From positions 1 through 64,000 of the forward strand of contig JADLFV010000097.1 in the NCBI GenBank assembly GCA_020849625.1: a DNA stretch of 64,000 bases, read 5' to 3'. The position numbers and the translations under genes are program-made. Numbering within the stretch: the stretch's first letter is position 1; every line of letters begins with the position of its first letter. The stretch comes from Phycisphaeraceae bacterium. GTDB lineage: Bacteria; Planctomycetota; Phycisphaerae; Phycisphaerales; Phycisphaeraceae. The notes beneath the pieces were generated by a model that had not been told where the DNA came from, ran no database searches, and was given only the letters and a program-made list of their open reading frames with translations. Positions 21,879 through 32,256 of this stretch are shown here, piece after piece.

Positions 21879-22655
21879 TTATATCCTGTTGGCCGCTTCC
21901 CATTCAGCTTTCAATTTCGCGGCATAGGCCTTTTTGCGTTCTTCATCGTATTTGGCCCGTTTGCCGTAATAGACCATCCCCAGGGCCCAGCGGCAGCGCG
22001 GGCTGCGGTTGGCTTCGGCGCGGTGGATGCACAGGCCGCTGTGGGCGATCATGTCGCCGACCTGCACCGGGGCGGCCACTTCCTGACGCAGATCGTCGTC
22101 GCCGAAGTCCAGCAGTCCCAGCGAGAAGCCGAACTGTTTACTCGGGCCGTGCGGGCGCATGCCCAGCTTGTGCGAGCCGGGCACGTAGCGCACACAGCCG
22201 TTGTCTTCATCGACCGCATCCATCGGCAGCCAGAAGGTGGTGCCGGCGTCGATCGGATCGATCATCCAGTAGTAGCTGTCCTGGTGCGGCGGCGTGGGAC
22301 TGCCCACGCGGGCGGGCTTGGAAAAGAGCATCATGTTCTGCGGCACTGGATCATCGCCCAGCACGTCGGCCGCCACCGACATCAGCTTGTCACCCCACAG
22401 CAGGTCGCGCATCAGCGGGTTGTACCACGACAGCTTCTCGAGGCGAAACAATGTGCTCGGGTCAGCCTTGTCCTCATAGAACGCGGCATCGGCGGGCAGG
22501 CGCGGCAGCTCGCGGCTGATGTAACGATCCAGCTCCTGACGCAGAATCTGAATCTCCGTCACGTCAAACAGACTGCCGATGACGGCAAAGCCGTCGCGCT
22601 GGAAGTGCTCGGCGGCGTCCCGCCGGGTGCAGGTCGAAGCACAGGCGGTGGTCAT
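21879..22655 (-). CDS. Phytanoyl-CoA dioxygenase (PhyH) family protein
   Basis: FQRDGFAVIGSLFDVTEI...PPHQDSYYWMID...NGCVRYVPGSHKLG...HSGLCIHRAEANRSPRCRWALGMVYY. Confidence 0.9.
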   Translation of the reverse strand: MTTACASTCTRRDAAEHFQRDGFAVIGSLFDVTEIQILRQELDRYISRELPRLPADAAFYEDKADPSTLFRLEKLSWYNPLMRDLLWGDKLMSVAADVLGDDPVPQNMMLFSKPARVGSPTPPHQDSYYWMIDPIDAGTTFWLPMDAVDEDNGCVRYVPGSHKLGMRPHGPSKQFGFSLGLLDFGDDDLRQEVAAPVQVGDMIAHSGLCIHRAEANRSPRCRWALGMVYYGKRAKYDEERKKAYAAKLKAEWEAANRI

Positions 22656-22767
22656 GGGGCGACTCCGTAAATTGTTATTTATGACTTTCCAATGTTCTCT
22701 TTTTACGATAATATACAGATCAGAATCGTTGTAAATTGAATAAAGTGATGTTTCGTTGCGGAAAGCG

Positions 22768-23583
22768 ATGACGGGCCTGCGATTGAAAATGAGTGCTTAC
22801 GGGCAGTTCGACGGCCGCGTCGCGGTGGGGCCGGTCTGCTGGGCATGGTTCGACCTGTTCTGGGTGCACAGCGGGCGGGTGAACCTGCGGGTGATGGGTG
22901 AGTCGCCGGTAACGCTACAGCGTGGGCAGGGGATGTTGATCTATCCGCACACGCCGTTCGAGGGCGAAGCGGAGTCGCGCGTGGTCCGGGCCTCGGTGCA
23001 GCACTTCGAGTTGACGGCGGGCGTGGCTGCGGCGCGACTGCCAGCGCCGTTGCGGCGACTGCGGGGCAAGAGTCGCGGCTGCGAGCAGCATACGCCGGGC
23101 GATATCGAGTGGTTCGAGGAAATGCTCGATCACGCGGTGCAACTGTCGCTGTTGCCGGTGAGTCCGCTGGTCGATGACCTGCGTGCGGCGCAACTGGTGT
23201 TGTTGCTGGGACACCTTGAGTTGCATCATCTGCCCGCGGCGCCGGCCGGCCCGCCGCAGAGTGAGCTGGGCCAACTGCTGGAGCAGATTCGTCTGCATCC
23301 GCAGCGGCCGTGGTCCCTGGCGGAGATGGCTGGCAGTTTGAACCTGTCGGTCAGCCACTTCCGCGCAATGTTTCGCCAACGGGTCGGCGTGTCACCGGGG
23401 CGCTACCGTCAGCAGATGCGACTGCGTGAGGCGGCCCGGCTGCTGCGGGACACGGATGAGCCGATCAAGAGCATTGCCGGCAAGCTCAGCTTCAGCGATC
23501 TGCCGCACTTTCATCGCCAGTTCAAGGCTGAGCACGGCCAGACGCCGCGGCGTTATCGGGCCCAGCGTTCGCCCCGAGCCTGA
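22768..23583 (+). CDS. AraC-family transcriptional regulator
   Basis: C-terminal double HTH (WSLAEMAGSLNLSVSHFRAMFRQRVGVSPGRYRQQMRLREAARLLRDTDEPIKSIAGKLSFSDLPHFHRQFKAEHGQTPRRYR). A TTG start at 22756 is also possible. Confidence 0.93.
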   Translation: MTGLRLKMSAYGQFDGRVAVGPVCWAWFDLFWVHSGRVNLRVMGESPVTLQRGQGMLIYPHTPFEGEAESRVVRASVQHFELTAGVAAARLPAPLRRLRGKSRGCEQHTPGDIEWFEEMLDHAVQLSLLPVSPLVDDLRAAQLVLLLGHLELHHLPAAPAGPPQSELGQLLEQIRLHPQRPWSLAEMAGSLNLSVSHFRAMFRQRVGVSPGRYRQQMRLREAARLLRDTDEPIKSIAGKLSFSDLPHFHRQFKAEHGQTPRRYRAQRSPRA

Positions 23584-23922
23584 GCCGGCAGGCATGGCGA
23601 TGCCGCTGCATCGCAATCGACGTAAACCCTGCTCGCCAAGGGAATAGCAACCCGGGCACGGCGCTATATAAAATCATTCCAATAAATAACTTACGAATAT
23701 ATCGCTGCTGACCAAATAAGCCGTGAAATCCCGTAATTTCCATAGTAATCCGGGCTGGATTGAGGTATATTTTTGTATGTATCGCTGAGTGGATTCCTTC
23801 AGCGAATGGGTGTGGTGTCAACGTGATGCCAAACTGACCACGCACGGAGGCGACTCGAGGGTGTGCGGCTGCCGGATGGTGGATCATCGGTAACCGCAAT
23901 TTCTTCCGGCAGGAGAAATCCG

Positions 23923-25185
23923 ATGCAACGAAGATGGCAGCACCGTGGTGCGATCATCCTTTTGGTGATCGCGTGCATGATCGTGTCGGCAGCGGAGGCG
24001 CAAACCACGCTGTTCAACGGCGTCACCGTGCCGGGGGTGGTCATCACGCACTCGCCCAAATCCAGCGGCAAGTACATCGGTTCGCCTTCTATCGCCATTT
24101 TGCCTGATGGCTCGTATGTCGCCTCGCACGACTTCTTTGGGCCCAACTCCGGTGAAAACAGCCAGGGCGTCAGCGAAGTCTATCGCTCCACCGATCAGGG
24201 CCAGACCTGGTCGCTGGCCAGTCATCTCGTCGGCCAATACTGGTCCGGCCTGTTCGTGCACGACAACGATCTCTACATCTGCGGCACCAGCAAGAGCAAC
24301 GGCAACCTGGTCATTCGACGCTCCACCGACGGCGGCTTCACCTGGACCACGCCCGCCAGCAGCAGCACCGGCCTGCTCAAGACCGCCACCGGCACGCTCG
24401 GCTATCACACCTCATCCATGCAACTGGTCGAGGCTGACGGCCGCCTGTGGCGCGGCTTCGAGACACGCAACCCTTCCAACTCCAATGCCATCAACGTCGG
24501 CGTGATGAGCATTCCCCTGGGCGCCGATCTGCTCGATACCGCCAACTGGACTTTCAGCAACACTATTCTCCGCCAGACCAGTTGGTTGGCCGGCAACAGC
24601 TTCACCGCCTGGCGCGAAGGCGGCATGGTGGTCGATCGCAACGGCAACGTCGTCAACATGGTCCGCGTCGATCTGCCCACCGGCTACAGCCCTGAGTACG
24701 CCGCCATGGTCCGCGTGCAGAACGCCAGCACCATCACTTTTGATTCCGGGAGCGACCTGGTCCAGTTCCCCGGCGGAGCCAAGAAGTTCACCGTCCGCTA
24801 CAACGCCACCACTGACAAATACTGGACGGTCTCCAGCATCGTCAACAACGACAACTACGTCTCCAACCGCACGCCCGGCGCCATTCGCAACATTATGGCC
24901 CTGATGTCCTCGGACAATCTAGACAGTTGGACGGTCGAGCAGATTATCGTGCAGGACCTGTCGGACGTGGCCAAGATCGGCTTTCAGTACATGGACTGGG
25001 TGTTCGACGGCTCCGACATCGTCATCGCTTCGCGCACCGCTTATCCCGACGGGCTGGGCGGCGCCAACACCTATCACGACGCCAACTTCCTGACTTTCCA
25101 TCGCGTGGTGGGCGTGGTGCCCGAGCCGAGTGTAGCAATGCTTCTGGCGCCGACGCTATTAGCCCTGGTGTCGCGTCGTGGATGA
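23923..25185 (+). CDS. Array copy 1: secreted Asp-box (BNR/sialidase-fold) protein, PEP-CTERM
   Basis: Signal peptide; YRSTDQGQTW and RRSTDGGFTW Asp boxes; VVPEPSVAMLLAPTLLALVSRRG tail; RBS AGGAGA. Confidence 0.9.
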   Translation: MQRRWQHRGAIILLVIACMIVSAAEAQTTLFNGVTVPGVVITHSPKSSGKYIGSPSIAILPDGSYVASHDFFGPNSGENSQGVSEVYRSTDQGQTWSLASHLVGQYWSGLFVHDNDLYICGTSKSNGNLVIRRSTDGGFTWTTPASSSTGLLKTATGTLGYHTSSMQLVEADGRLWRGFETRNPSNSNAINVGVMSIPLGADLLDTANWTFSNTILRQTSWLAGNSFTAWREGGMVVDRNGNVVNMVRVDLPTGYSPEYAAMVRVQNASTITFDSGSDLVQFPGGAKKFTVRYNATTDKYWTVSSIVNNDNYVSNRTPGAIRNIMALMSSDNLDSWTVEQIIVQDLSDVAKIGFQYMDWVFDGSDIVIASRTAYPDGLGGANTYHDANFLTFHRVVGVVPEPSVAMLLAPTLLALVSRRG

Positions 25186-25220
25186 GACTGGGCAGTCGAA
25201 TGATTTGGAGATTGCAGAAC

Positions 25221-26450
25221 ATGAATTTTTCACGTTTCATCCTCAGCAGTCTGGTCAGTCTCGCCTTCGCGGTGGCCAGCTATGCGCAGACCACGCTGTT
25301 CAACGGCGTCGAGGTGCCGGGTGTGGTGATCGCCCATTCGCCGGCGTCCACCGCTCGTTACCTGGGTACGCCATCCATCGTCATCATGCCCAACGGCGAT
25401 TACGTGGCCAAATGCGACAAATGGGGCACGAGTCTCGTCTATCGCTCCACAGACCTGGGCAGCACATGGAGCCAGATCAGTTCCGTCGAAAACCATATGT
25501 GGTCCAATCTCTTCGTCCACAACGATGAGTTGTACCTATGCGGCACAAGCACGGGTTACGGCAACCTGATCATCCGCAAATCCACCGACGGCGGCGTGAC
25601 CTGGACCACGCCCAACAGCGCGGCAACCGGCCTGCTCCGCGCCGCGGGAACGTATGGCTATCACACATCCTCCATGCCCATGGCCATCGCCGACGGCCGC
25701 ATCTGGCGGGCCTATGAGGACGACGGCTCCGGTGGCGGGTGGCCTTACCACTTCCGCGCGTACCTGATGAGCGCACCGATCGACAGCGACCTGCTCAATG
25801 CAGCCAACTGGACCCACACCAATGCCCTGCCCAGCAACACCACCTGGCTGCCCGGCGATGGCTTTAACGGCTGGCTGGAGGGCAATGCCGTAGTCGATCG
25901 CGATGGCAACGTGGTGAACTTCCTGCGCGTGGACGTCGATCCCGGCGACGCGGAGAAGGCGGCCATCGTCCACGCCACGAGCACGACCAACATCACGTTC
26001 AACCCGGCCACCGATATCGTAGACATGCCCGGTGGGGCCAAGAAGTTCAACATCCGCTACCACGAAGACACCGACAAATACTGGGCGGTCGCCAGCATCG
26101 TCAACCAAGACAATTACTCGCCTACAACGTCGCCCAACTTGATCCGCAACACGGCGGCGGTGCTCAGCAGCAACGACCTGTATCACTGGGACGTGGAACG
26201 GATTGTGATTCAGGACCTGTCAGACGTGACCAAGATCGCCTTCGCGTATCTCGACTGGCAGTTCGACGGGGACGACATCATCGCAGTCTCGCGCACCAGT
26301 TATCCCGACGGCCTGGGCGGGGCCAACAGTTGGCACAACGCCAACTTCTTCACCTTCCATCGCTTCGAGGCGATTGTGCCCGAACCGGGAGCCGCCATGC
26401 TGCTGGCGCCCGCTGCCATGCTGGGATTGTTGCGACGCAAACGAAACTGA
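25221..26450 (+). CDS. Array copy 2: Asp-box (sialidase-fold) protein, PEP-CTERM
   Basis: MNFSRFILSSLVSLAFAVASYAQTTLFNG; YRSTDLGSTW, RKSTDGGVTW; VPEPGAAMLLAPAAMLGLLRRKRN. Confidence 0.9.
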   Translation: MNFSRFILSSLVSLAFAVASYAQTTLFNGVEVPGVVIAHSPASTARYLGTPSIVIMPNGDYVAKCDKWGTSLVYRSTDLGSTWSQISSVENHMWSNLFVHNDELYLCGTSTGYGNLIIRKSTDGGVTWTTPNSAATGLLRAAGTYGYHTSSMPMAIADGRIWRAYEDDGSGGGWPYHFRAYLMSAPIDSDLLNAANWTHTNALPSNTTWLPGDGFNGWLEGNAVVDRDGNVVNFLRVDVDPGDAEKAAIVHATSTTNITFNPATDIVDMPGGAKKFNIRYHEDTDKYWAVASIVNQDNYSPTTSPNLIRNTAAVLSSNDLYHWDVERIVIQDLSDVTKIAFAYLDWQFDGDDIIAVSRTSYPDGLGGANSWHNANFFTFHRFEAIVPEPGAAMLLAPAAMLGLLRRKRN

Positions 26451-26485
26451 TCCCGGATTCACTTTATTTTGCCTCGGAGTGAGAC

Positions 26486-27985
26486 ATGATCCGTTCACTA
26501 TGCCGACTGTTGACGGCTGCCCTGCCTGCTGTGGTGCTGTTCGGTCAACCCGCGTTATCGCAGGCGCAGACGACGTTGTTCAACGGCGTCACCGTGCCCG
26601 GCGTGGTCATCACGCACTCGCCCAAATCCAGCGGCAAATACATCGGTTCGCCTTCCATCGCCATCCTGCCTGACGGCTCGTATGTCGCCTCGCATGATTT
26701 CTTCGGGCCCAACGGCGGGCAGGACGGCCTCGGCTTGACGCAAGTGTTTCGTTCCACCGATCAGGGGCAGACCTGGTCTTTGGCCAGTTCCATTGTCGGC
26801 CAAACCTGGGCCGGCCTGTTCGTCCACCACGATGACCTGTACATCCTCGGCGCCAGCAAAGGCTATGGCAATCTCGTCATTCAGAAGTCCACCGATGGCG
26901 GCTACACCTGGACCACCCCCAGCGATGCGGCCAGCGGGCTGCTCCGCGCCGCGGGGACGTACGGCTATCACACCGCCACGGTGCCCGTGGTGATTCACAA
27001 CGGGCGCATCTGGCGGGCGTATGAAGACAACGGGTCTGGCGGCGGTTGGCCCTACCATTTTCGTGCCTACACGATGAGCGCACCGATTGACAGCGATCTG
27101 CTCGATGCTTCCAACTGGGCCCACACCAATTACCTGCCCACCAGCACCAGTTGGCTGCCCGACAGCGGATTCAACGGCTGGCTGGAGGGCAATGCCGTGG
27201 TCGATCGCGACGGCAACATGGTCAATGTGCTGCGCGTGGATGTCGATGGCGGCGACCCGGAGAAAGCTGCCATCGTCAGCGTCGCCAATCCTTACTACGC
27301 CAGCTTCGATCCGGTCACCAGCATCATCGACATGCCCGGAGGGGCCAAGAAGTTCACCATCCGCTACAGCCCCGCCGCTGACAAGTACCTGACCGTGGCC
27401 AGCATCGTCAACGAAGACAACTACTCCGCCACCCGCCTGCCCGGGCAGATCCGCAACATCATGGCGATGATGTCCTCGGACGATCTGACTTCGTGGACCG
27501 TCGAGCAGATCATCGTGCAGGACCTGTCCGACGTGACCAAGATCGGCTTCCAGTACATGGACTGGCAGTTTGACGGTTCCGACATCGTCATTGCCTCGCG
27601 CACCGCCTATCCCGACGGGCTGGGCGGCGCTAACAACTATCACGATGCCAACTTTCTGACCTTCCATCGCGTCAGCTACAGCGACCTGCTCACGCCCGGC
27701 GACGCCAACGCCGACGGCAAAGTCAACCTGGCTGATCTGCAGATCCTCGGCGACAACTGGCTGAGCGGTGGAGCCGACTGGGACCTGGCGGACTTCAACG
27801 GCGACGGCGTCGTGAACTTGGCCGACCTGCAGATCATCGGTGATAACTGGGGCTTCGGCACGACGCCGGATGTCAGCTTCGATCAGGCGATGCAACAAAG
27901 CGGGCTGACTCTCCCCGAGCCGGGCGCGTTGAGCCTGTTGGCGATGGCTGTTTCCGGGCTGATCCTACGCCGCAAACGGCATTGA
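26486..27985 (+). CDS. Array copy 3: Asp-box protein with dockerin-like repeats, PEP-CTERM
   Basis: FRSTDQGQTW, QKSTDGGYTW; GDANADGKVNLADLQILGDNW...DFNGDGVVNLADLQIIGDNW; LPEPGALSLLAMAVSGLILRRKRH. Confidence 0.9.
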   Translation: MIRSLCRLLTAALPAVVLFGQPALSQAQTTLFNGVTVPGVVITHSPKSSGKYIGSPSIAILPDGSYVASHDFFGPNGGQDGLGLTQVFRSTDQGQTWSLASSIVGQTWAGLFVHHDDLYILGASKGYGNLVIQKSTDGGYTWTTPSDAASGLLRAAGTYGYHTATVPVVIHNGRIWRAYEDNGSGGGWPYHFRAYTMSAPIDSDLLDASNWAHTNYLPTSTSWLPDSGFNGWLEGNAVVDRDGNMVNVLRVDVDGGDPEKAAIVSVANPYYASFDPVTSIIDMPGGAKKFTIRYSPAADKYLTVASIVNEDNYSATRLPGQIRNIMAMMSSDDLTSWTVEQIIVQDLSDVTKIGFQYMDWQFDGSDIVIASRTAYPDGLGGANNYHDANFLTFHRVSYSDLLTPGDANADGKVNLADLQILGDNWLSGGADWDLADFNGDGVVNLADLQIIGDNWGFGTTPDVSFDQAMQQSGLTLPEPGALSLLAMAVSGLILRRKRH

Positions 27986-28036
27986 AAGATCAAACGTCGG
28001 CCTCGGCCGGCCCACCCTCGCATCCAGGAGGCAACC

Positions 28037-29290
28037 ATGACCCGTTGGCACCTCGCATCTCTTGCAACTGCCGCGCTCACAGTTGCCCTGCTGAGCGCAC
28101 CGCAACACCTGCACGCCCAGACCACCATCTTCAACGGCGTCGAAGTGCCCGGCGTCGTCGTGGCGCACATCGCCGCGTCCAACAACTACAAATACAACTC
28201 GCCCACCATCACCATCATGCCCGACGGCTCGTACGTCGCTGCACACGACGTCACCGGCACCAACGCCCCCAATCCCCGGCCCACCTACGTCTATCGCTCC
28301 ACCGACCAGGGCGAAACCTGGTCCAAGATCAGCACCATCAGCGGATTGATCTGGGCCAATCTCTTCGTTTACCAGGACGACCTCTACATCCTGGGCGTCA
28401 ACAACGGCAGCCTGGTCATTCGCAAGTCCACCGACGGCGGCGTCAACTGGACCAACCCCACCACTGCCACCAACGGTCTGCTCGGTGTCGGCACCGCTGC
28501 CGCCCAGTATCACACCGCGCCCATGCAGGTGGTTGAGTACGACGGCCGACTGTGGCGCGGCATCGAAACACGGCCGACCAGCAACGCCAACGCCATCAGC
28601 GCCGGCGTCATGAGCATCCCACTGGGCGCCGACCTGCTCAACGCTTCCAACTGGACGTTCACCAACCGCATTCTCAGCCAGTCCAACTGGCTTGCAGGCG
28701 ATGCCTTCAGCTCCTGGCGCGAGGGCGGCGTGGTGATCGATCCCGACGGCAACCTGGTCAACATGATCCGTGTCGATCTGACCACAGGCTACATGCCTGA
28801 GAAGGCTGCCATCATGCGCGTGCAGGACCAGAACACCATCACCTTTGACTCGGCCAACGACATTGTGGACCTGCCCGGCGGATCCAAGATGTTCGTCGTC
28901 CGTTACAGCGAAAAAACCGACAGCTACTGGACCATCGCCAGCATCGTGGACAGCGAGAATTACCTGTCCTTCCTGCCGCCCGGCTCGATCCGCAACAAGC
29001 TGGCCCTGCTGGAATCCAATGACCTGCGCAACTGGAACGTCGATCGCATCATCATCAAGGACCTGTCCGACGTCTTCTACATCGGGTTCCAGTACGTGGA
29101 CTGGCAGTTCGACGGCGACGACATCATCGCCCTCTGCCGCACCGCGTATCCCGACGGCCTGGGCGGCGCGTTGAACTATCACGACGCTAACTTCATCACC
29201 TTCCACCGCCTCGAAGGCGTGGTGCCCGAGCCGGCCGCGCTGATCCTACTGGCACCGGCGGCGCTGGCGATGCTGAAGCGTCGTCGCTGA
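28037..29290 (+). CDS. Array copy 4: Asp-box (sialidase-fold) protein, PEP-CTERM
   Basis: YRSTDQGETW, RKSTDGGVNW; VVPEPAALILLAPAALAMLKRRR. Confidence 0.9.
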   Translation: MTRWHLASLATAALTVALLSAPQHLHAQTTIFNGVEVPGVVVAHIAASNNYKYNSPTITIMPDGSYVAAHDVTGTNAPNPRPTYVYRSTDQGETWSKISTISGLIWANLFVYQDDLYILGVNNGSLVIRKSTDGGVNWTNPTTATNGLLGVGTAAAQYHTAPMQVVEYDGRLWRGIETRPTSNANAISAGVMSIPLGADLLNASNWTFTNRILSQSNWLAGDAFSSWREGGVVIDPDGNLVNMIRVDLTTGYMPEKAAIMRVQDQNTITFDSANDIVDLPGGSKMFVVRYSEKTDSYWTIASIVDSENYLSFLPPGSIRNKLALLESNDLRNWNVDRIIIKDLSDVFYIGFQYVDWQFDGDDIIALCRTAYPDGLGGALNYHDANFITFHRLEGVVPEPAALILLAPAALAMLKRRR

Positions 29291-29318
29291 ACCAATCAAT
29301 CTTCATCGAGTACGAAAC

Positions 29319-32225
29319 ATGAACCTGTCACGCATTATCCTCAGCACATGGATCAGCCTCTGCTTCGTCACCGCAGGTCAAGGGCAGACCACGCTGCTCA
29401 ACGGCTTCGAGGTGCCGGGGGCGATCGTCAATCATCTGCCCAAATCAACGGGGCTTTATCTGGGTTCGCCGTCGATCGTCGTCATGCCGGACGGCTCGTA
29501 CGTCGTCTCCCACGATCTGTTCGGTCCCAATTCGACGCAGCCCACCGTCGGGCAGAGCTCGGTCTTTCGCTCAACCGATGGCGGGCAGACGTGGACGCAC
29601 CAGTCCGATGTCAGCGGCGCGTTCTGGTCCATGTTGTTTGAATACGAAGGTGATCTGTACTTCACGGGCCCCTATGCAGGGCCGGGCAACTGGGTGATTC
29701 GCAAGTCCACGGACTACGGCCAGACCTGGACCACGCCGACGAATTCGACCAATGGTCTGCTGGTCACAGGAAGTTTCGGCGCTTCGCCCTCGCGCATCGA
29801 AATTTTCGGCGGGCGCATCTGGGCCCCAGTCAATGCCGGGCCGCGCGCCATTTCAGCGCCGGTGGGGTCCGACCTGCTCAACGCTGCCAACTGGACCCTC
29901 AGCGAAGCTGTGCCCGAAGAGTTTGAGTGGTTCAACGAGAACATCGTCTGGACCGAGGCCCAGGTGGTCGCCTCGCCGCAGACCGGGCTGGTGATGATGC
30001 CCAAGATCAGGGACCACGCTGTCACCACGCTCCTGCGGGCCAACCCGGCGACTGGCCAACTCACGTTCGACGACCAGAATGACTTTGTCGATCTGCCCGG
30101 CGCGGAGAAAAAATTCGGCGCGACGTATGATCCGGTTTCGCAGAAGTTCTATGTCCTGAGCAACGCGGTGCTGCCGGAAGAGGCAAGCTTGGGTTTGCCG
30201 AATACCATCCGGACCACCGCGGCCATCATCACCTCCAAGGATCTGTACCACTGGGACGTGGAGAAGCTGTTTCTCTACACCCCCAATGTGACCACTGAGG
30301 CTTTCCAGTACCTCAACTTCGCCATCGACAGCGACGACCTGGCGGTGATCTCGCGCACCGCGTATGCCGACGGCCTGGGCGGGGCGCACAATTATCACGA
30401 CTCCAACATGATCACCTTCCACCGCGTGGAAGACTTCCGCAACGTCACGAGCAAGCAGGTGCTGGTAGCCGATACGCTGCACAATCAGGTACTACGTTAC
30501 GAGGTAACGCAGACCGACTTCTGGGCGCCGCTGGGCAAGTTTGAGCTTGGATCAACCTTCGCCGGAGCGGCACTCACCAAACCTCTGGGGCTGGCCCAGG
30601 ACGCGGCAGGCAATGTCTATGTCGGTGAGCAGGATGACGGCGGACGCATTCTGCGCTTCGATGCCATGGGCAACTTCCTCGACGTGATAGCCACGGAAGG
30701 GATCGACTTCACCGGCAGGCCCGAAGCGCTGACCATGGGGCCGGACGGCAACCTTTACATGTCCGTTGCCTTCGGGACCACCGGCTCGGACAAGATTTAC
30801 AAGATTGATTTGATTGATGATTCAATCTCACTGTTCGTGGACACCAATTTCGTAGGCGGCACGCTGGACAACCCGCGCGGCATCGCTTTCGGATCGGACG
30901 GCAATCTGTACGTCGCTGATCGGCAAAACGGCGTGGTGCGCAAGTTCAGCGGGGTGAATGGTTCCTTCCTGGGCAATCTTTTCACCGCTGTCCAGCCGGA
31001 GGCGCTGACCTGGGATCAGTTGCAACAGAAGTTCCTAGCCAGCACCCGCAACGGCAGCGACACCGACCTGCACCTGCTGGCTCTCAATGGTTCGAGCAGC
31101 AAGCTGTACGATCCGGCTGACATCGGCCCGACACTGGGCATCATCGACATCGACGGCGATATCTACTGGACCGACTACAACAACGATCGCATTTACAAAC
31201 TCAAGGGCCTGAACCAGAAGGTCAGCAGCGTTTCCAGCAGGCTTGACGGCCCCGGCCAACTCCTGCACCTGGCCTTGGCCCCGGCCGGCGAGCGGGCCTG
31301 GCTGATGAGCGGATCGGCTGACTGGAGCGAACTGACCAACTGGTTCTACTGGGGACGACCCGACACCAACTATGAAGTAGCTTTCTTCGGCACCTCCGCC
31401 AATGCCGCCAGCACCATCACCCAGAACAAGGCGCTGACACTCAAAGGTCTGCGCTTCCGCAACACCAACGCCTACACGATTGCCGGCACGGGCAGCCTCA
31501 CTATTGAAGCTGACATCGGCCACGGCGTCATCGACGTGCAACTGGGCATGCACGAAATCCAGAACAACCTCCTGCTCAACAGAGACACCGACGCCACCCT
31601 CGGCTTCGGCACCCTCACCCTCAGCGGACAGGTTGATCTTAACGGCCATACGCTCTACATCACAGGCCCCGGCACCATCAACGTCACCGGCACGCTGCTG
31701 ATGAACGACGGCGCACTGGGCTTCACCCTGGCCGGCTCCACCATTCCTTCGTTGAACGTCGCGGGTCATTTGAGCCTCGATGGCTCACTGGTCCTGCTGT
31801 TGGCGCCCGGCTTCACGCCGCAGTATGGCGACACCTTCAACATCCTGGGCGCGGCTATCCTGACCGGTGAGTTCGACGCCATCGACGGCGTCATCGTCGA
31901 TGAAGACACGGCATTGGCGGTCAGGCACTACGTCAACTCGGTGACGGTCACCATCGCCCTGCCCGGCGACGCCAACCTAGACGGCGTGATCAATCTCTCC
32001 GACCTGCAGATCCTCGGCGATCACTGGCAGAGCAGCACCGCCAACTGGGTCGATGCCGACTTCAACGGCGATCGCATGGTGAACCTGGCCGACCTGCAAG
32101 TGCTGGGCGATCACTGGAATGCAAGTGTCGGTGATTTTGCAGCGCTGACCGCTGACATTCCTGAGCCGACTGTGGCGATGGTGTTTGGGCCGATGGCGGG
32201 CGTGTTCCTGATGCGCCGCCGGTGA
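29319..32225 (+). CDS. Array copy 5: Asp-box propeller + NHL-like propeller + beta-strand domain + dockerin-like repeats + PEP-CTERM
   Basis: FRSTDGGQTW, RKSTDYGQTW; VLVADTLHNQVLRYE...GRILRFDAMGNF (NHL-like); GDANLDGVINLSDLQILGDHW; IPEPTVAMVFGPMAGVFLMRRR. Confidence 0.88.
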   Translation: MNLSRIILSTWISLCFVTAGQGQTTLLNGFEVPGAIVNHLPKSTGLYLGSPSIVVMPDGSYVVSHDLFGPNSTQPTVGQSSVFRSTDGGQTWTHQSDVSGAFWSMLFEYEGDLYFTGPYAGPGNWVIRKSTDYGQTWTTPTNSTNGLLVTGSFGASPSRIEIFGGRIWAPVNAGPRAISAPVGSDLLNAANWTLSEAVPEEFEWFNENIVWTEAQVVASPQTGLVMMPKIRDHAVTTLLRANPATGQLTFDDQNDFVDLPGAEKKFGATYDPVSQKFYVLSNAVLPEEASLGLPNTIRTTAAIITSKDLYHWDVEKLFLYTPNVTTEAFQYLNFAIDSDDLAVISRTAYADGLGGAHNYHDSNMITFHRVEDFRNVTSKQVLVADTLHNQVLRYEVTQTDFWAPLGKFELGSTFAGAALTKPLGLAQDAAGNVYVGEQDDGGRILRFDAMGNFLDVIATEGIDFTGRPEALTMGPDGNLYMSVAFGTTGSDKIYKIDLIDDSISLFVDTNFVGGTLDNPRGIAFGSDGNLYVADRQNGVVRKFSGVNGSFLGNLFTAVQPEALTWDQLQQKFLASTRNGSDTDLHLLALNGSSSKLYDPADIGPTLGIIDIDGDIYWTDYNNDRIYKLKGLNQKVSSVSSRLDGPGQLLHLALAPAGERAWLMSGSADWSELTNWFYWGRPDTNYEVAFFGTSANAASTITQNKALTLKGLRFRNTNAYTIAGTGSLTIEADIGHGVIDVQLGMHEIQNNLLLNRDTDATLGFGTLTLSGQVDLNGHTLYITGPGTINVTGTLLMNDGALGFTLAGSTIPSLNVAGHLSLDGSLVLLLAPGFTPQYGDTFNILGAAILTGEFDAIDGVIVDEDTALAVRHYVNSVTVTIALPGDANLDGVINLSDLQILGDHWQSSTANWVDADFNGDRMVNLADLQVLGDHWNASVGDFAALTADIPEPTVAMVFGPMAGVFLMRRR

Positions 32226-32256
32226 ATGCGTTGTATGGAAAGATGATTTGCTAAAT

